In this document: piece by piece, positions 12,991-25,008 of the stretch | How positions within the stretch are numbered: position 1 is the stretch's first letter | Layout of the letters: every line of letters starts with the position of its first letter | Translations under genes and position numbers: made by a program | Notes under the pieces: generated by a model | What the model saw: only the letters and a program-made list of their open reading frames with translations | Database searches by the model: none | Told to the model about the DNA's origin: nothing | From: Uloborus plumipes | Taxonomy: Eukaryota > Arthropoda > Arachnida > Araneae > Uloboridae | Assembly: GCA_038373865.1 (NCBI GenBank) | Contig: JAXGGA010003038.1 | Coordinates: 45,958-109,957 of the forward strand | Direction: 5' to 3' | Length of the DNA stretch: 64,000 nucleotides

Positions 12991-14047
12991 GTCGCTTCAA
13001 TTCTCAGGGATTTATCACATGTTTAAATCCCATGTCTTTCTAATACTATCTGAAGGTGTCACAGCAATTTCGAATGAAAGTCAAAATATTTTATGATGGA
13101 GAAACTTCCCGTATTGCTCTTTTCTTAATTGACATTTAATCTCACTAATAATTTGAAAATTTTATTATTATTTTTCTTTTCGCCTGAGCAATATCATATC
13201 TATTCACTTTCATCCCATGCTTACAATAAATATGAAAGGGAAAAAATTGTCGTAGTGTTTTTTACTTAGCATTCACTCACCATCTAATTAAAAAATGCTT
13301 CTGTTTGGTTATCAAACTTCGTGCGTACAAAGAGACTCTCAAATACGAGCAAGGGAAAATTAGTCGTTTTTCTCTTGACATTCCTCAACATAAACCATTA
13401 GAACTGTAGGAAAGTATGCGAAATGAAACGAAAGAGGAATAAAATATAAATGGGTGACTGTTTAAATTAAATACTGGTTGCATTTTGATGGTTAATTAAC
13501 TTCTCATTAAAATCAAAAACAAAAATTAGAATTTCTAAATTACTTCTTTAATTCTTTCCTCTTTCTCTGAAGAAACACTCGACAAAAAATTTGCAACGCT
13601 CATTTGGAGATTGAAATTACACATATCAGTTTTTAGACATATAAATCAGCGTAATTTTGTAGTCAAAGCTCAAATATGTGTTGAATGAAAATTAAAAATA
13701 AATCAGAAGCAGTTACTATGAAGTATGTCATAATTATAAAGTTGGCTCTCGACTGAGGAAAGAAATGAAAGCCAAAAGTAAATAGGACTTAATTTATGAA
13801 TCATACCAAAGTTGTATGACACATTAATTCTAAACTTCTAATTTTTTGCTAAACAAGAAAGGCTACATATAAATGCAACTCTCCGTGCAAAAATAACAAT
13901 TCCTCCTTTTCGTTTCGTTTCGTTTGGGGCTATATGCCCAGGTTTTTGATGAGGACTGCAATCTAGTGTCTTGGATTTTTATTACATATATCTTGTACAG
14001 ACAATGTATGAAGGAGCTACATCACAACGGAAGGAAAGTACATCCGG

Positions 14048-14290
14048 AGCCGATTAAAGATCCACCGTCGTTACTTATGATGGCTGGGCAACTTAAAGTA
14101 AAGGTCGTGGTCACAAAGTTCTCCAAGTGAAACGATACCTCTGGGGGTACAAGACCAGAGGTTTGTTCTTCCCTTGGTCTGGATCAAAAGAACAGGGCGC
14201 TCTTCAGGGCCCCATCCCGGTTAAACCACGAGTTGTGGTAGGTACGGTGGACCCTGGGGAGTGAAGCAGGGTTGGTAAATAAGAGGGGAA
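14048..14290 (+). mobile_element. SINE body, copy 1 (truncated head)
   Basis: Shares a long, diverged match with the body of the SINE at 28395-28700. Common strings include cgtggtcacaaagt, ctccaagtga, cgatacctct, caaaagaaca, gctcttcaggg and ttgtggtaggtacgg. Here the tRNA-like head is missing or unrecognisable, so it is probably 5' truncated. The two copies define one dispersed family within the gene. Confidence 0.7.
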
Positions 14291-14906
14291 AGAGAGGGGG
14301 TCACACCCCCAAATGTTTTTTGCAGAATCTTAAAAACTGGTAAATTCAATTTATGCATAATACAAATCAGTAATCACGTTCTACAGGAGCTCAAACAGTT
14401 CATTTTCAACAAAAATTGATAAAGCTTATCCTTAAACATATTATCAAGATTATTTCTAATAAGACAGGAATCCGGAAAATATGCTCTGAAACAAGTATAA
14501 CGGGACAAGAAAGGATTTTCAACTTTAGCTGCTTGGGAAATAGCACAAGACAATGGGAATCGATGGAAAAAAAACTCTTTTTTTTTGTCTCCAAACATTG
14601 CAGATTATAACTTGACTGAAAGTTTAAAACTAATTACTAATCAAGACATTTTGTGTGATAAATAATTACAAAATAGTTTTTCGCTTTGGTCGTAAAAATT
14701 TAAACTGTTTCGTAACTCCAATTTTTCTAAATATTAAATCCATTTTAAGATGTTTTTCTTTTTACCAATATGTATTTTGTTCCATTCTGAGTTACTTCAT
14801 ATTTATGAAACTCACCCCCTTAAACGGAATGCTGAAATGCCGCCCCTGGAGTGAAGTGAAGTAATTTTACCGAGTAGTAATAGAAAAATATACATAATGT
14901 ACGTAC

Positions 14907-15191
14907 CATAGACTGTAAGAGTAGCTGTCTCACTATACCGACTGCCAGCCGGATTTCTCGCCACACACGTATAATTTCCCATGTCCGCAAGCCGTACTAC
15001 ACTAATTAACAAGTTGCCTTCATTGGAAATAATGAAGTTGGGATCTTTGGCGGTGTCTATCTTTTCGCCGTTCTTCAGCCAGAGCACTTCTGGAAGAGGA
15101 ACGCCTTCTGGTGGAAGACACTGCAGAGAAATCTGACCTTCGATTTCCACATGGGTGCTTAGTGGTTGGTTTTCGAAATGCTTTTTCAAAT
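14907..15191 (-). CDS. unc5: unc-5 exon 4: Ig domain 2
   Basis: Residues 155-250. The acceptor is tcatttcag and the donor is gtacgt (phase 1), so the exon is a 1-1 symmetric domain module. It opens LKKHFENQPL, the inter-Ig linker typical of UNC5. A C2-type Ig follows: Cys179 in LQCLPPEGVP, Trp192 in VLWLKNGEKID, then RLADMGNYTCVARNPAG with Cys230. Asn227 in NYT is an N-glycosylation sequon conserved in family members. In UNC5 the two Ig domains together form the ligand-binding arm. All core Ig residues are present and the length (95 residues) is normal. Confidence 0.97.
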
Positions 15192-15399
15192 CTGAAATGA
15201 AAAAATTGATGCTATCACAAAACGGTTACTGAATGCGCAACAAAAAAAATCTAACAAACATTTTAAAAGAACTATCAAAATGTGGTGAACTTTGCAAATA
15301 TCTGAGTCGTATTTTTTAACTTTGGAAATATGATGGAGTCAGGAGTACATTTTTAAGGGTAGTTTTGAATCGCATAACGATTGACTTAAAACTGAAGTA

Positions 15400-15695
15400 A
15401 AAAAACTCTCCACGTCAAGGGAGGATCTAGAAATGTTTCAAGGTAGGGGCGATATTTTTTAATACGTATCCATTACTACACATCTTGGTTTAATCTTGAA
15501 CTCATGTGTTTGGACTTCAATTGCGAAAGGGATCCTGAGAAGAACCCTAAACCTTCCTTCAACCAGCGTCGGAGACAGTCTAAAAAGGAGTTTTTTGAGC
15601 TTCAATATTGAAAGTTTAGCAATGCTGAGTCGCTTAAGGGAAAGAAAGGTAGTACCCATCGTCCCTCCCTTGTATCCGTCCCTGCTTTCCGTATT
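15400..15695. mobile_element. hAT-like MITE remnant (same family as 41630-42296)
   Basis: Aligns by eye with the host element at 41630-42296: both begin near aaatgtttcaagg followed by aggggcga, carry ttggacttcaa, an accctaaacctt/ccccaaacctt segment and gcttcaatat/acttcaatat, and end ttgtatccg-ccctgc. End sequences are diverged and a target duplication is not convincing (5 of 8 bases). Confidence 0.55.
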
Positions 15696-15710
15696 ATATG
15701 TAACAGACCG

Positions 15711-15880
15711 ACAGCATAGTTATGACATCCGTAGACTTCAGTTTCTTTTTTTTTTTTTTTTGTATGATACAATCAGTTCGACGGCATCTGCCGCCAGCTC
15801 CGTTTTTGACTGCTCCAGACTGCTGAGTCCATAGCAAGGTCGAAACTGCAGTCTCCGGATGTCGTAACCGAGCTGTGCAT
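15711..15880. repeat. foldback element with about 34-bp inverted arms
   Basis: Left arm tatgacatccgtagacttca and right arm, read on the minus strand, tacgacatccggagactgca continue on both sides for about 34 bp with few mismatches. A third copy of the arm and its adjoining 40 bp lies at 34781-34855. No target duplication was identified. Confidence 0.6.
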
Positions 15881-17306
15881 ATAGTTCTGCCTTAGCGCTG
15901 GCTTAAGGGAGGTAACGTACTGCGTATTCCTTACGAACTGCTCAGTCAGACAAAATTAAGAAATAAAAACTAAAAACTTTTTTTCTGGTTGAAAATTGTC
16001 CTGCTAATTAGGAGCACATTGAGAGGGAAAAAAATTAATTTGACAACATTAATGTAACTTGAAACCAAAATAGTAAAGGATATAAATATTTGAAAAGTCT
16101 CAATTTTTATTTCCTTTGTATTATAACATTTCTGTAATCTACTCTACAGCGTTGAATGTTACAATGTAGGTCGAAATAATTCGACCACTTCAAATTAATT
16201 TATCATTTCAATTGAATAGTCGCGCAATTTTATTGGAGTTGAAAGCTTTTCGTTATGGTACGCGAAGGCGTTATTTTTCCAAATCCTTTTAATTACTCTC
16301 AAATATTTATTTGGTGTTGAAACCAGCTGCCAAAAGTTACTCGGCTTGAATCAAATAGCTCACGTATGTTCGTGTTCCAAAATCACGCACTTGAACTTTA
16401 ATCTGCAAAAGCTCAAAATATATCAATCCGCTGTGCCGTTGGAATTCATTTAATTAAGCATTCTCAAAACGATTTCCAATTTTACCATAAAACACGAATA
16501 CGTACCCCGGCAAGTCCAGAGCACTATTTGCACAATACCCACCACAACCAGCGAGAAAAAGCATTCCCGCTGAAGAGGAAAAGCATTAAATTGCTCCGAG
16601 GACACCCTATTATCTTCTTTGTTTACATCCAGAGAACTACATGTTCTAATATCTGTCGGAAATGTATGAATAAATTATAGCAGAGGAGGCTTTATCAGAG
16701 GCATCCGAATTATCTGCTACGGGAGGGCATTTCAATTTCAGCCACTGGATTATTGCTATTACCATTTAGATAAGCATTGTTGAAAGGGATGAATTGTTCG
16801 GAGCGGAACTTATAAAGAAAGATTTGCATGCAGAGGGACTTGAATTGTTAAGTGCGGAACTAAAATATCGAGATCATCACGTATGCATGCAGATATAAAT
16901 ATTTATAACGTACTTTATGTATGAAGAGGAATTTCTCTCTATAAACCCTTTTTTAAAAGCTTTTGAGATACTTTCTCTGTCCTGGTGTCAGGTTGGGTGG
17001 GACAATCTTTTTAATCGTTTCACAAAGCGAAAACGAGTACTTGTAACTACAAAAGTATTTGTTCATGACGATAATATATTAATTTCATGGTTGAGCCTTA
17101 GTAAGCATATAGCTGTGAATTTATAGTTTTAGGTTTAAAAAAAACACGTTTTCAAGGAAAATACTTTGATATACAAATTTCTGCTGCACATTTCATGGAA
17201 GTTTTCCAACTTTATTCTTTCGTATGTGTGCATATATTTTCATAGTTTAATAACTGAAAATGTCTATAGTGTTTCATCAGCTTAAACAAATCACTGCAGA
17301 TTGGAA

Positions 17307-17500
17307 AAAATCTCACTTTAACGAAATTTAGTGAATAAATTATTAAACATTCCCTCCAAAAATACTATGGGCAAACATAAATGAATAATTGAAACATTCA
17401 CTTTAATTTCAAGGGACATTCAACCAGATACTAAATTGAGCTTAATTAGACAAATTTTAAATTAAACAAAATTTTGTATTCAGAACAGAAACAAATTTAA
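17307..17500. repeat. direct duplication, copy 1 of 2
   Basis: Paired with 18464-18660. Shared strings include cactttaacg, a variant of aaaatactatNgNcgaacat, agcttaattagaca and aaacaaaattttgtatt. The copies are about 1.15 kb apart in the same orientation with moderate divergence. Confidence 0.7.
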
Positions 17501-18463
17501 TTAAAACGGGATTGAGAAACGTTAAACATTATAATACAATTTCAAATTGAAGAATAGACATTCTACAAAACCTTATTTCTCAGTTTTCACAAATCAAATA
17601 AATCATTTATTTGAAGTAAAATTAAATTAGCAGTTTAATTTGGATTTCACTCCGCAGCTTTGATGTATCCGTCGCACAATACCCAATATCGAGCGAAATA
17701 AATTCGGCAAAAAAACATTCCGCATTAACTCAAACCTGAATTCAATTACAGCAACAAATCCCGGCGTGTCTCTGGGAAGTCATTACTGGGATTCGGTAAT
17801 CTTATCTTTAATGATAATAACACGCAGGTAGTGGAAAATAACAAAACGTTCTGTTAAAGACGCTTCGCAAATTATACAAAGCAGTCATTTGAAAAACATT
17901 CCTGTATCATTAATTTGTGAGCGGATAGGAAGTTTCCATTCGTCGATTCGAGGCTCTCGTTTGCATAATCATTAACATAAAATAAATATTAAGCTGCTGG
18001 GGAAGATGAATATAGAAATAAATTAAGCGTTTAGGCTTTTTTTTTTAAGTCGGTCACTTTAATGTTCTAGATGAGAATCAGAAGATATGATTAGTTCGGG
18101 ATGTTGTTTCAGATTCAGTTGGAAATCCCGATTCGGAGGTTTTTAAGGTTCTCAATTGAATTCGTTTATTCATTTAAATTTTGTTCTTTCGGGATGACAA
18201 TGTCTCTGGGGAGGTAGAAGTTTGCTTTGGAAATAAAAATAAATCGAGCACGAAATAAAATGTTTGAATATCCGCGACTTTGTTTGCATGCTGTAGTGAT
18301 TTCTTTTCTGAGTGACATTAAGCAAAAAAGTCAAAGAAATTTTGGATATATCTGTGTTTGTAGATTTTATTTATTTTGTATGTTTTTTCATTTTTATTTC
18401 ATGAAATTTTTAACTTTCGTAATTTATTTATTTGCTTATTTCTTCTATTTTATTTTATTTAAA

Positions 18464-18660
18464 AATATCACTTTAACGCAGTTTAGTAGTTCAAATACAA
18501 AACATTTCCTCTCAAAATACTATAGACGAACATAAGTAAAGAATTTAAACATTCACTTTTTTTAATCTTCCGGGACAAGCAAAAAGCTAAATGGAGCTTA
18601 ATTAGACATTTTTTAAGTGAAACAAAATTTTGTATTTGGAACAGAAGCAAATTTGATAGT
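18464..18660. repeat. direct duplication, copy 2 of 2
   Basis: Second copy of the 17307-17500 segment, sharing agcttaattagaca, aaacaaaattttgtatt and cagaagcaaattt. It may be an old local duplication or two members of an unrecognised dispersed family. Confidence 0.7.
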
Positions 18661-20010
18661 TGATTTAACTTAAAAATATTCGTTTGGCTGATTTAGTGAA
18701 AAATATTATTTGATAGCCGAAAACAATCCAATAGTTCATTGTGTTATCGAGGATTTGGTATCAGTAATTTGAGTTCTCCTGGTGAACATCTTTCAGTTTA
18801 TTCCTGAGCAGAGAGAGAGAAGGGGGAAGGTTGTTAGGGGAACATACGGACAGACAAAAAGGCCACAGAATTCCTCATAATCTTTCAATTTTGTATCTCT
18901 TGACCTTTATTTATTTTTTTACAACCAAATGAAGTAAGAAAAGACGAAGTATAATAATATTAATGTAAAAAAATAATATAAATAAGTGTCAATATTTTAA
19001 GAAGAACCAGTAGCAGTAATAGAAGCGGAAATTTATTAATAAACGTTATTCTCCCTTAATTCATCGTGCTCACTCTAGCGATACTAATTATACACATTTT
19101 GAGCAACTTCTAAGAAAAGCCGTGTAACTAAATCTGGCTTGGCTTTTTAATAATTGTTTTACTTGATGATAATGAATAAAGAACACAAAACTAAAATAAA
19201 ACTGTTATCTTTGATGCATTTTAATTACTCCTTTTTTAAGAAAATTTCGAGCCTTTTTTTTTTCTTTGCGAGGAAAATTCAATGACGTTTAACCTTCCTT
19301 AGTAACGAAGTTATGCCTCTTTTGATGCATCCATCTTTTTCTTTTTCATTCATAACTCTTACATAGTTTACATTATTAAGAGAGAAGCTTTTCAGTGTTT
19401 TATAGGTTAAAAATATTTAATGTTCAAGGAACATTTTTCTTGCTGAAATAATAAAATACGCATGAGATTTTTATCATGTTTAATTTGTTATTTTTTGCAT
19501 AAAAATATGAAATTTGACTTAATTGATTTTCGATTATTTTGTAGGGATGAAAACGAAACGAATGAGAAAAGATGTTCTGCTAAAAAATCCAGATTGAGGA
19601 CTTTGCTTGCAGATCATTATGAAATTTGCTCTTTACATTATTTTGTGTTTTGACTTGAAGTAATTTAATTTCCGATTTAGATTTTGTTTAAATATTTCTG
19701 TTCAAAAGGGCTAAGTTTTCTAACATAAACTATTGTTCCTTCCATGCTTGAATCACTAATATTTAATTTCATTTTCTAATATGTAGGTGGCAGTTTTGTT
19801 GCTTACTCTCCTCCCCCCCCCCTTCCCTCCATGTGATTTCAAATTGTGTCTGAACTCAGAGTCTTCTGAGGCAATATAATTTGTAGGAACTTCCATGAGC
19901 TATTCATTTTCCAATAAGTTATTCGTAGCAATATGAATTTCTGGTAATAATAATACAAATCTCTACATTCTATTTACTGCTTTTCCTGAAAATTCGTTTT
20001 TTTCATCTAC

Positions 20011-20310
20011 AACTCAAATAATAATGCCCTGATTATCAACTTAATTCTACTGAAAAAACTATCAAGTTGATCGAAATACGTTTGAATCGTAATTCTTCCA
20101 GACATATCATTTAACCTAAAAGTTAATAATGACTATCGAATAGTAAAAGTTCTTGTTTTTTTTTCACCATCCCTGCAAGCGATAAAGCTCTAATTATCCA
20201 CTTCATTCTACAGAGAAAACTAACAATTTGATGGAAATGCGATTAATTCTTAATTATTCCATGCATATCGTTAAACCTAAAAATGAATAATGAATGTAGA
20301 ATAGTAAAAA
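20011..20310. repeat. two-copy tandem duplication, about 150-bp unit
   Basis: Unit 1 (20011-20155) and unit 2 (20165-20310) share the order: cttNattctac, aaaact, tgatNgaaat, gcatatcNtt, aacctaaaa, aataatga, gaatagtaaaa. They are diverged but colinear. Confidence 0.7.
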
Positions 20311-22699
20311 AACGTATTCAAAAATAACAAGAAATAAGCACACGTTGCCCAATGCTTTTTCTCGGCGGTTTTCTCGGTGGTTAGCTATCGTAATTTATGC
20401 ATCAACATAAATTTCCCTTTTATTTAACAAAAAATGTTTAGTTAGCTTATTAGAGAAAATAATTTCAAGCTACACTTAGAATTGTGAAAAATGAATGTTA
20501 ATAAAAAGCAAAGCGATTAATTTTTTCTTATCTTAAAAACACGTTAATTTAATTTAAAATACGAAAATTCAAGGAAAAATGGATTAAGTATCAAAACAGC
20601 ACTTTTTTAAAAACTTTCACATCGAAGATAAAAAGTACTTAAGAAATAAAATAAACCTTATAATGTGCAAAAGCATTATTAGGAACAAAACCACATTCTG
20701 GGGATGGTTATATCCTTTTACCTCAAATTAACTTAATTTTTTCAAAAGCAGAAATCCATTTTGTTAAACGTGCAGCTTACATGATATTTATTTAAAACAT
20801 TTTCTTTAATGAAATCTCCCTCGTGTGAACGAGTTTTTGTATAAAATCGAAGAAACAAAAAGACAAAAGAATAACCTCATTTATTCGTAATTTGTATTTA
20901 TGTACGTTGTGAACTAGTGACTAGATCGTAGTAGAAGTGCAAATATTAAATATTAAAAACAAGAATAGAATTAATTATTAAAAAGAAACAAATAAAAAGA
21001 GAGAAAAATTAAACTGAAAGTTAAACAACTTGAAAAACAAGCATTTTCAAGCAAACACAAAAAAAGCGAGATGGGGAAAAAAGTAACTACATGCAGGTAG
21101 TTGGAAACACTTGAGATTCATAAGAAAAATCTACCGTTCATCGTAAAATAAGCGATCATATTGTTCTTTAACTTTAGTCATACAAAATATAGACTTCAGC
21201 GGACATTTCCACATTGAAATTAAATCACCCATGCGTTTGGGGGACGACAAAAAGGGGGGTCAGAAGAAAAACCGCTTTTTGACCATAACTCTTTGAAAAT
21301 AGCTCGGAATAAGCTATAAATTTCAGTAATTAATCAGTATACTATGTATAATTGCTGTGCAAATTTTTATGAACGTACCACTCTTACTTCCGAAGATATG
21401 AAATTTTTTTTAAAAAACGGCAATTTTTTTTGTAGGGTTTTTGCTCATAACACGCATAGTTTTTGATTAAACCTTATCAAAACTTCAGGAAAGATGAAAA
21501 AATACAAGAGAAAAAATATACTAAAACGGTAAATAAAAGTATTAAAAATCCGATGAGATATGAACGTTAAAAGGAAATAATTTTTCACGGTGCATGCGCA
21601 AACGACAAAAATTTATAACTGCAAAAATATTGTATCCTGATTTGTACTGCGTCTTATAAAAAAAAGTTCAAGTTGAATATCGTGAAAATTGAAAAGGATA
21701 TCAGCGATCTAGTGAGCTGTATTTCATTCATTCATCATTTTCCTAGACATAATTCGTTCTGAGACATTTTCCAAATAATTTCACCGGTAACAAGAACTAA
21801 AGAACTGTTTCGAGAGCAACCATAATAACTTGCATGCCCTCTTACCATTATCAAATTATTCCTCCTAAACAGTAATCCCTGTCCCCGGTGCGAAAGCAGG
21901 CGTGTTTTAATTGAAATACCATCGTGCATGCCGAGTAATTAAGCCCGCAGCATAATGCGAAGAAACCCTTTTAATTTATTCATGAATGTGCTGCTTTCTT
22001 TTTGTTGTTCTCACATAACAAAAGCGTTTGCAAAAGCTTAGTCTGAGACGTAATTTTTTTGTTGCTGGTAGCCTATTAGGTTTAGTTGTTAATGTGCTTA
22101 TTATAAATAAGACCAAGGTTGTTTTCGGTGAAGATCGTGAACATTTCCTACATATATTCTGCTTCTTGAAACAAAAAGGTTGGTAAACATATCTGATGAA
22201 TGTTGCATCGATTTATTGAGATCAAACAGTTTGGAAATTAAAGAGCAGCTATTATGCCATTCATCATTTCTCGGATCCCGGAGATCGATTTTGCATACGT
22301 AATGCGATCGAACAAATTCAGGCATTGAGGAAAACGAATCTTGATTTTCCCGCGGCATGAAACTTTGATCATTTCATCAGTTGCAGAAAGGAAATCGTAG
22401 CCAATTACAGATATCCGAACTTGGAATTCGGGCATTTGTTTCTGGACAAAATTATGGTCTTACATGCACTTCCTCATACCTAATATCCTCAATGCACTCT
22501 ATATTTTCTTTAAACTTGTCCTTCTGTGGAACTTTATCCTTAACCAACCGAAATCATTATAGTGTATTTATTTATTCCCTTATTTATTTATTCATTTATT
22601 CCCTTTATTTATTTATTTATTAACTTAATTTCGTAACCACGAAATTCCAGGGTAGATACAATTCGAAATAGATTTAAGACAAAATTTCAGGGTCAATTT

Positions 22700-23780
22700 C
22701 CATACCGTGCATCAAATTTTACTCATCTTTTTCATATGTACAAAAACTGATTTATGGAACAAATTGCTCCATAAGCTACAAGATTTGCTTTCTTTTCGAT
22801 GTTTTTTTTTTATTCAGACGAAATAAAAGTTTCTTTAATGTTTCTGCAAAAGAAAGCGATGTGTTGTTAAGTTGCAATTTCTACAGTACAATTTCTGCTA
22901 CTAGGAAGTAAGTGTTTAAAAAATCAATTAACAATTTTGTTTTTTCTTTAGTTCCGCTTCTACATAATTTCACTCATTCCTTTTCATATATACAGATTTA
23001 TGGAGCAAATTGCTCCATAAGCTTACAAGTAAGTGTTTAAAAAATCAATTAGCAATTTTTTTTTTTTTTAGTTCCGCTTCTACATAATGACGATCAGAGT
23101 TGGCTCCTTGAAATATTGAAAAAGGCTTTTTCAAGTTCCACTGAAAAATATTTTTAATTTCTAGTGTAACCGTGATAGGTATGAAAGCTATGTTCTGCTT
23201 TCCACATTGATTATTCTAAGAACGGTTCTCGAAAATCAAATACAGGAATCAATCTCGAAAACTCGGCCTAGAGTGGGCCGAAAAAAGATCGAGTTAATGA
23301 AAGTGCCGTACTATCGGGAATGTGCGCAACAGGTGCTTTCCACTGGATTTTTTGTCCTAACAGAATGTAGCAGAGTATTCTAGATTCGACCGAGTTGTCG
23401 ATTACCGAATTATCGAGATTCTACTGTAGTATTTCTCTTCTATTCACTTAGTTCCGTTTTTAAGCTTGGGGAACATTACTCACTCTCTGACATATTGATA
23501 TAAGCTATTTTTAAGTTTCAGTGAAAAAGTATTTTTATTTCTTGTTTAACTTTTAAGGTTACAAAAGCAATCCTCTACATTCTATATTGTTTCTTGAAGC
23601 CATAAATTAAGAACGGATTGCGAAAGTCAATTAGTAATTTCCTTTTTCTTTTAATCATAGTTCTTTTTCAACGTATGGATGAAAAGATCTTACCCCTTGA
23701 AGCACTAAAACAAGCTTTTTTAAGTTTCACTGAAAAAGTATTAAAATATCGTGCAACTCCTGACAAATACAAATACAATC
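22700..23780. repeat. complex tandem array beside exon 3
   Basis: Several short modules recur in order. Module a, taagtgtttaaaaaatcaat then ttagttccgcttctacataat, occurs at 22908 and 23030. Module b, atttatggagcaaattgctc (with an internal palindrome), occurs near 22750 and 22990. Module c, tttcactgaaaaagtatt followed by ataggNt-aNaaagc, occurs near 23137, 23517 and 23722. A Tigger-like MITE lies inside. The array ends about 50 bp from the exon 3 donor. Confidence 0.65.
23243..23426. mobile_element. Tigger/pogo-like MITE, 184 bp, TA-flanked
   Basis: Left end caggaatcaatctcgaaaac and right end, inverted, cagtagaatctcgataattc are imperfect inverted repeats, each flanked by TA (23241-23242 and 23427-23428). 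CAGT-type ends with a TA duplication are typical of pogo/Tigger elements. No coding capacity. Confidence 0.65.
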
Positions 23781-23829
23781 TTCACCGTCTCATACTGTTT
23801 CAAGGTATGCAACATAAATTTTTACTTAC

Positions 23830-24011
23830 ATGCCGTCTTGACAATGGCGCTTCTACTTTTCGTTGTGCCGCTCGATGACCAAGCGACACAACCGCAGGTG
23901 AAGCCATTGGGACCGAAATATTCCTCCACCTCTTTCCTGGTGATGTCCACGCTCACCTCCAGATGCCTGACACCAGTTTGTGGATCAACGAATTCCTGTT
24001 GACTGTGATGC
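23830..24011 (-). CDS. unc5: unc-5 exon 3: second half of Ig domain 1
   Basis: Residues 94-155: the first G completes Arg94, and the final T starts the Tyr155 codon completed by the next exon. The acceptor is ctcacacag and the donor is gtaagt (phase 1). The segment contains DPQTGVRHLEVSVDITR, then EEYFGPNGFTCGCVAW with Cys133 and Cys135, then SSSGTTKS. These are the D-to-G strands of the UNC5 Ig1, and the CxC pair plus SSSGTTKS is the most diagnostic string in the gene. It lies between intron 3, whose donor-proximal end is a tandem repeat array (22.7-23.8 kb), and intron 2, which carries a foldback element beginning 121 bp upstream of the acceptor. Confidence 0.96.
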
Positions 24012-24131
24012 CTGTGTGAGAAACAAGGGAAAAATAATAATAAAAAAAAAAAAAAAAGAAAGAGTCTCGATGAACACTACCTGATAGGAAAAAAATAGAT
24101 GGAATCCAGACTTTTTGCAAGGGTTAAACAG

Positions 24132-24756
24132 TAGGGTGGGCAAAAATGACTTTTTTTTTTTTTTTTTAATTTTGATGATGGGTATTGCGGAAAAGGTGCA
24201 CAGAAAAAATTTGAAATTTTTTGGTTAATTTCTTGATTTGCCGCCATCGCGTTGAAGTTTGGAAAAAATGCAGTTTTTTGATATTTTTAGGATATTATTT
24301 TGAAAAACTTTTTAGCACCTATCATCTACAAATGCATCATACATGACAAACAATGTAATTATTTTGAGACAAATGCCCCGAAAACAGCATTTTAACGCTT
24401 TGACAAAATTTATTAAAAAGATATTGAAAAACAGGAAATTTCCAAATGTTCTACATATTTCTGGAAAAAGAAAGAACTATACTACAGACCTCAAATTTTT
24501 TATGTTATTTCTAGGCCTCCAATGGCATTTTTTTTGCCCTATCCGTTATCGAAAATGGAAGAATTTTTTTTTAAATAATTTACTAAAAATCTCGAAAAAA
24601 ACTACATTTTTTCCAAACTTCAACGCGATTGCGGCAGATCAAGAAATTGACCAAAAAATTTCAAATTTTTTCTGCACACTTTGCACGGCCAATGGCATCT
24701 TTTCCGCAATACCCATCATCGAAATAATAAAAAAAAGTCATTTTCGGCCCACCCTA
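24132..24756. mobile_element. 625-bp long-inverted-repeat (foldback) element
   Basis: Ends tagggtgggc and gcccaccctaa-type inverse. The inverted similarity extends roughly 200 bp inward on each side, including gaaaaaatttgaaatttttt, atttcttgat and cgcgttgaagtttggaaaa. Flanks ttaaacag (24124-24131) and ctaaacag (24757-24764) match at 7 of 8 positions, a probable 8-bp target duplication as in hAT elements. Its left end is only 121 bp upstream of the exon 3 acceptor. Confidence 0.75.
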
Positions 24757-24855
24757 CTAAACAGGGCTTAATTTGAAAAGAGCTCAAGGGGACTCATCTC
24801 TTGCACTATTTATCAATTTCCTGAGAATTTTCACATTTTGGACGGATCCAAACTA

Positions 24856-25008
24856 CAGTCAAACCTTGTTAATGAACCAATTCGTCTTAACCGTAGTTCA
24901 TCTTATCCGACAAACACTACACAACCAGCTATGGAAAGGGGATCAGAAATGTAATTCATTTTAGAAGGAATTTGTTTTATGCCTGTTCGGATTAACGAGG
25001 TTTGACTG
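24856..25008. mobile_element. Tigger/pogo-like MITE, 153 bp, TA-flanked
   Basis: Inverted ends cagtcaaaccttgttaat and cagtcaaacctcgttaat (one mismatch), flanked by TA on both sides. This is the classical Tigger/pogo MITE end sequence. It lies 99 bp from the foldback element and has no coding capacity. Confidence 0.85.

Larger units (their letters stand above)
4365..14906 (-). other. unc-5 intron 4 (10.5 kb)
   Basis: Intron between the Ig2 and TSP1 exons, donor gtacgt and acceptor poly-T plus cag. It contains an A/T-rich ATTT foldback (5208-5325), homopolymer and GA tracts (6970-7155), a small inverted-repeat element (9161-9381), (TA)n and (CA)n(TA)n microsatellites, a tRNA-derived SINE (about 12640-12990) and a SINE body (14048-14290). 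Stretches at 10420-10570 and 11760-12180 are less A+T-rich and repeat-free and could be regulatory, but nothing specific is visible. Confidence 0.85.
15192..23829 (-). other. unc-5 intron 3 (8.6 kb)
   Basis: Intron between Ig1b and Ig2. It holds a hAT-like remnant (about 15400-15695), a foldback element (15711-15880), two direct duplications (17307-17500 with 18464-18660; 20011-20155 with 20165-20310), a complex tandem array (22700-23780) and a Tigger-like MITE (23243-23426). The stretches 16100-17300 and 21700-22450 look like single-copy DNA with no recognised feature. Confidence 0.85.

Noticed and set aside
13924..14130. Plus-strand frame of 68 codons
   Set aside because: It overlaps the SINE body shared with 28.4 kb and has no homology.
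24343..24771. 142-residue plus-strand frame
   Set aside because: It lies inside the 625-bp foldback element and is Lys/Phe/Asn-rich with no transposase motif.
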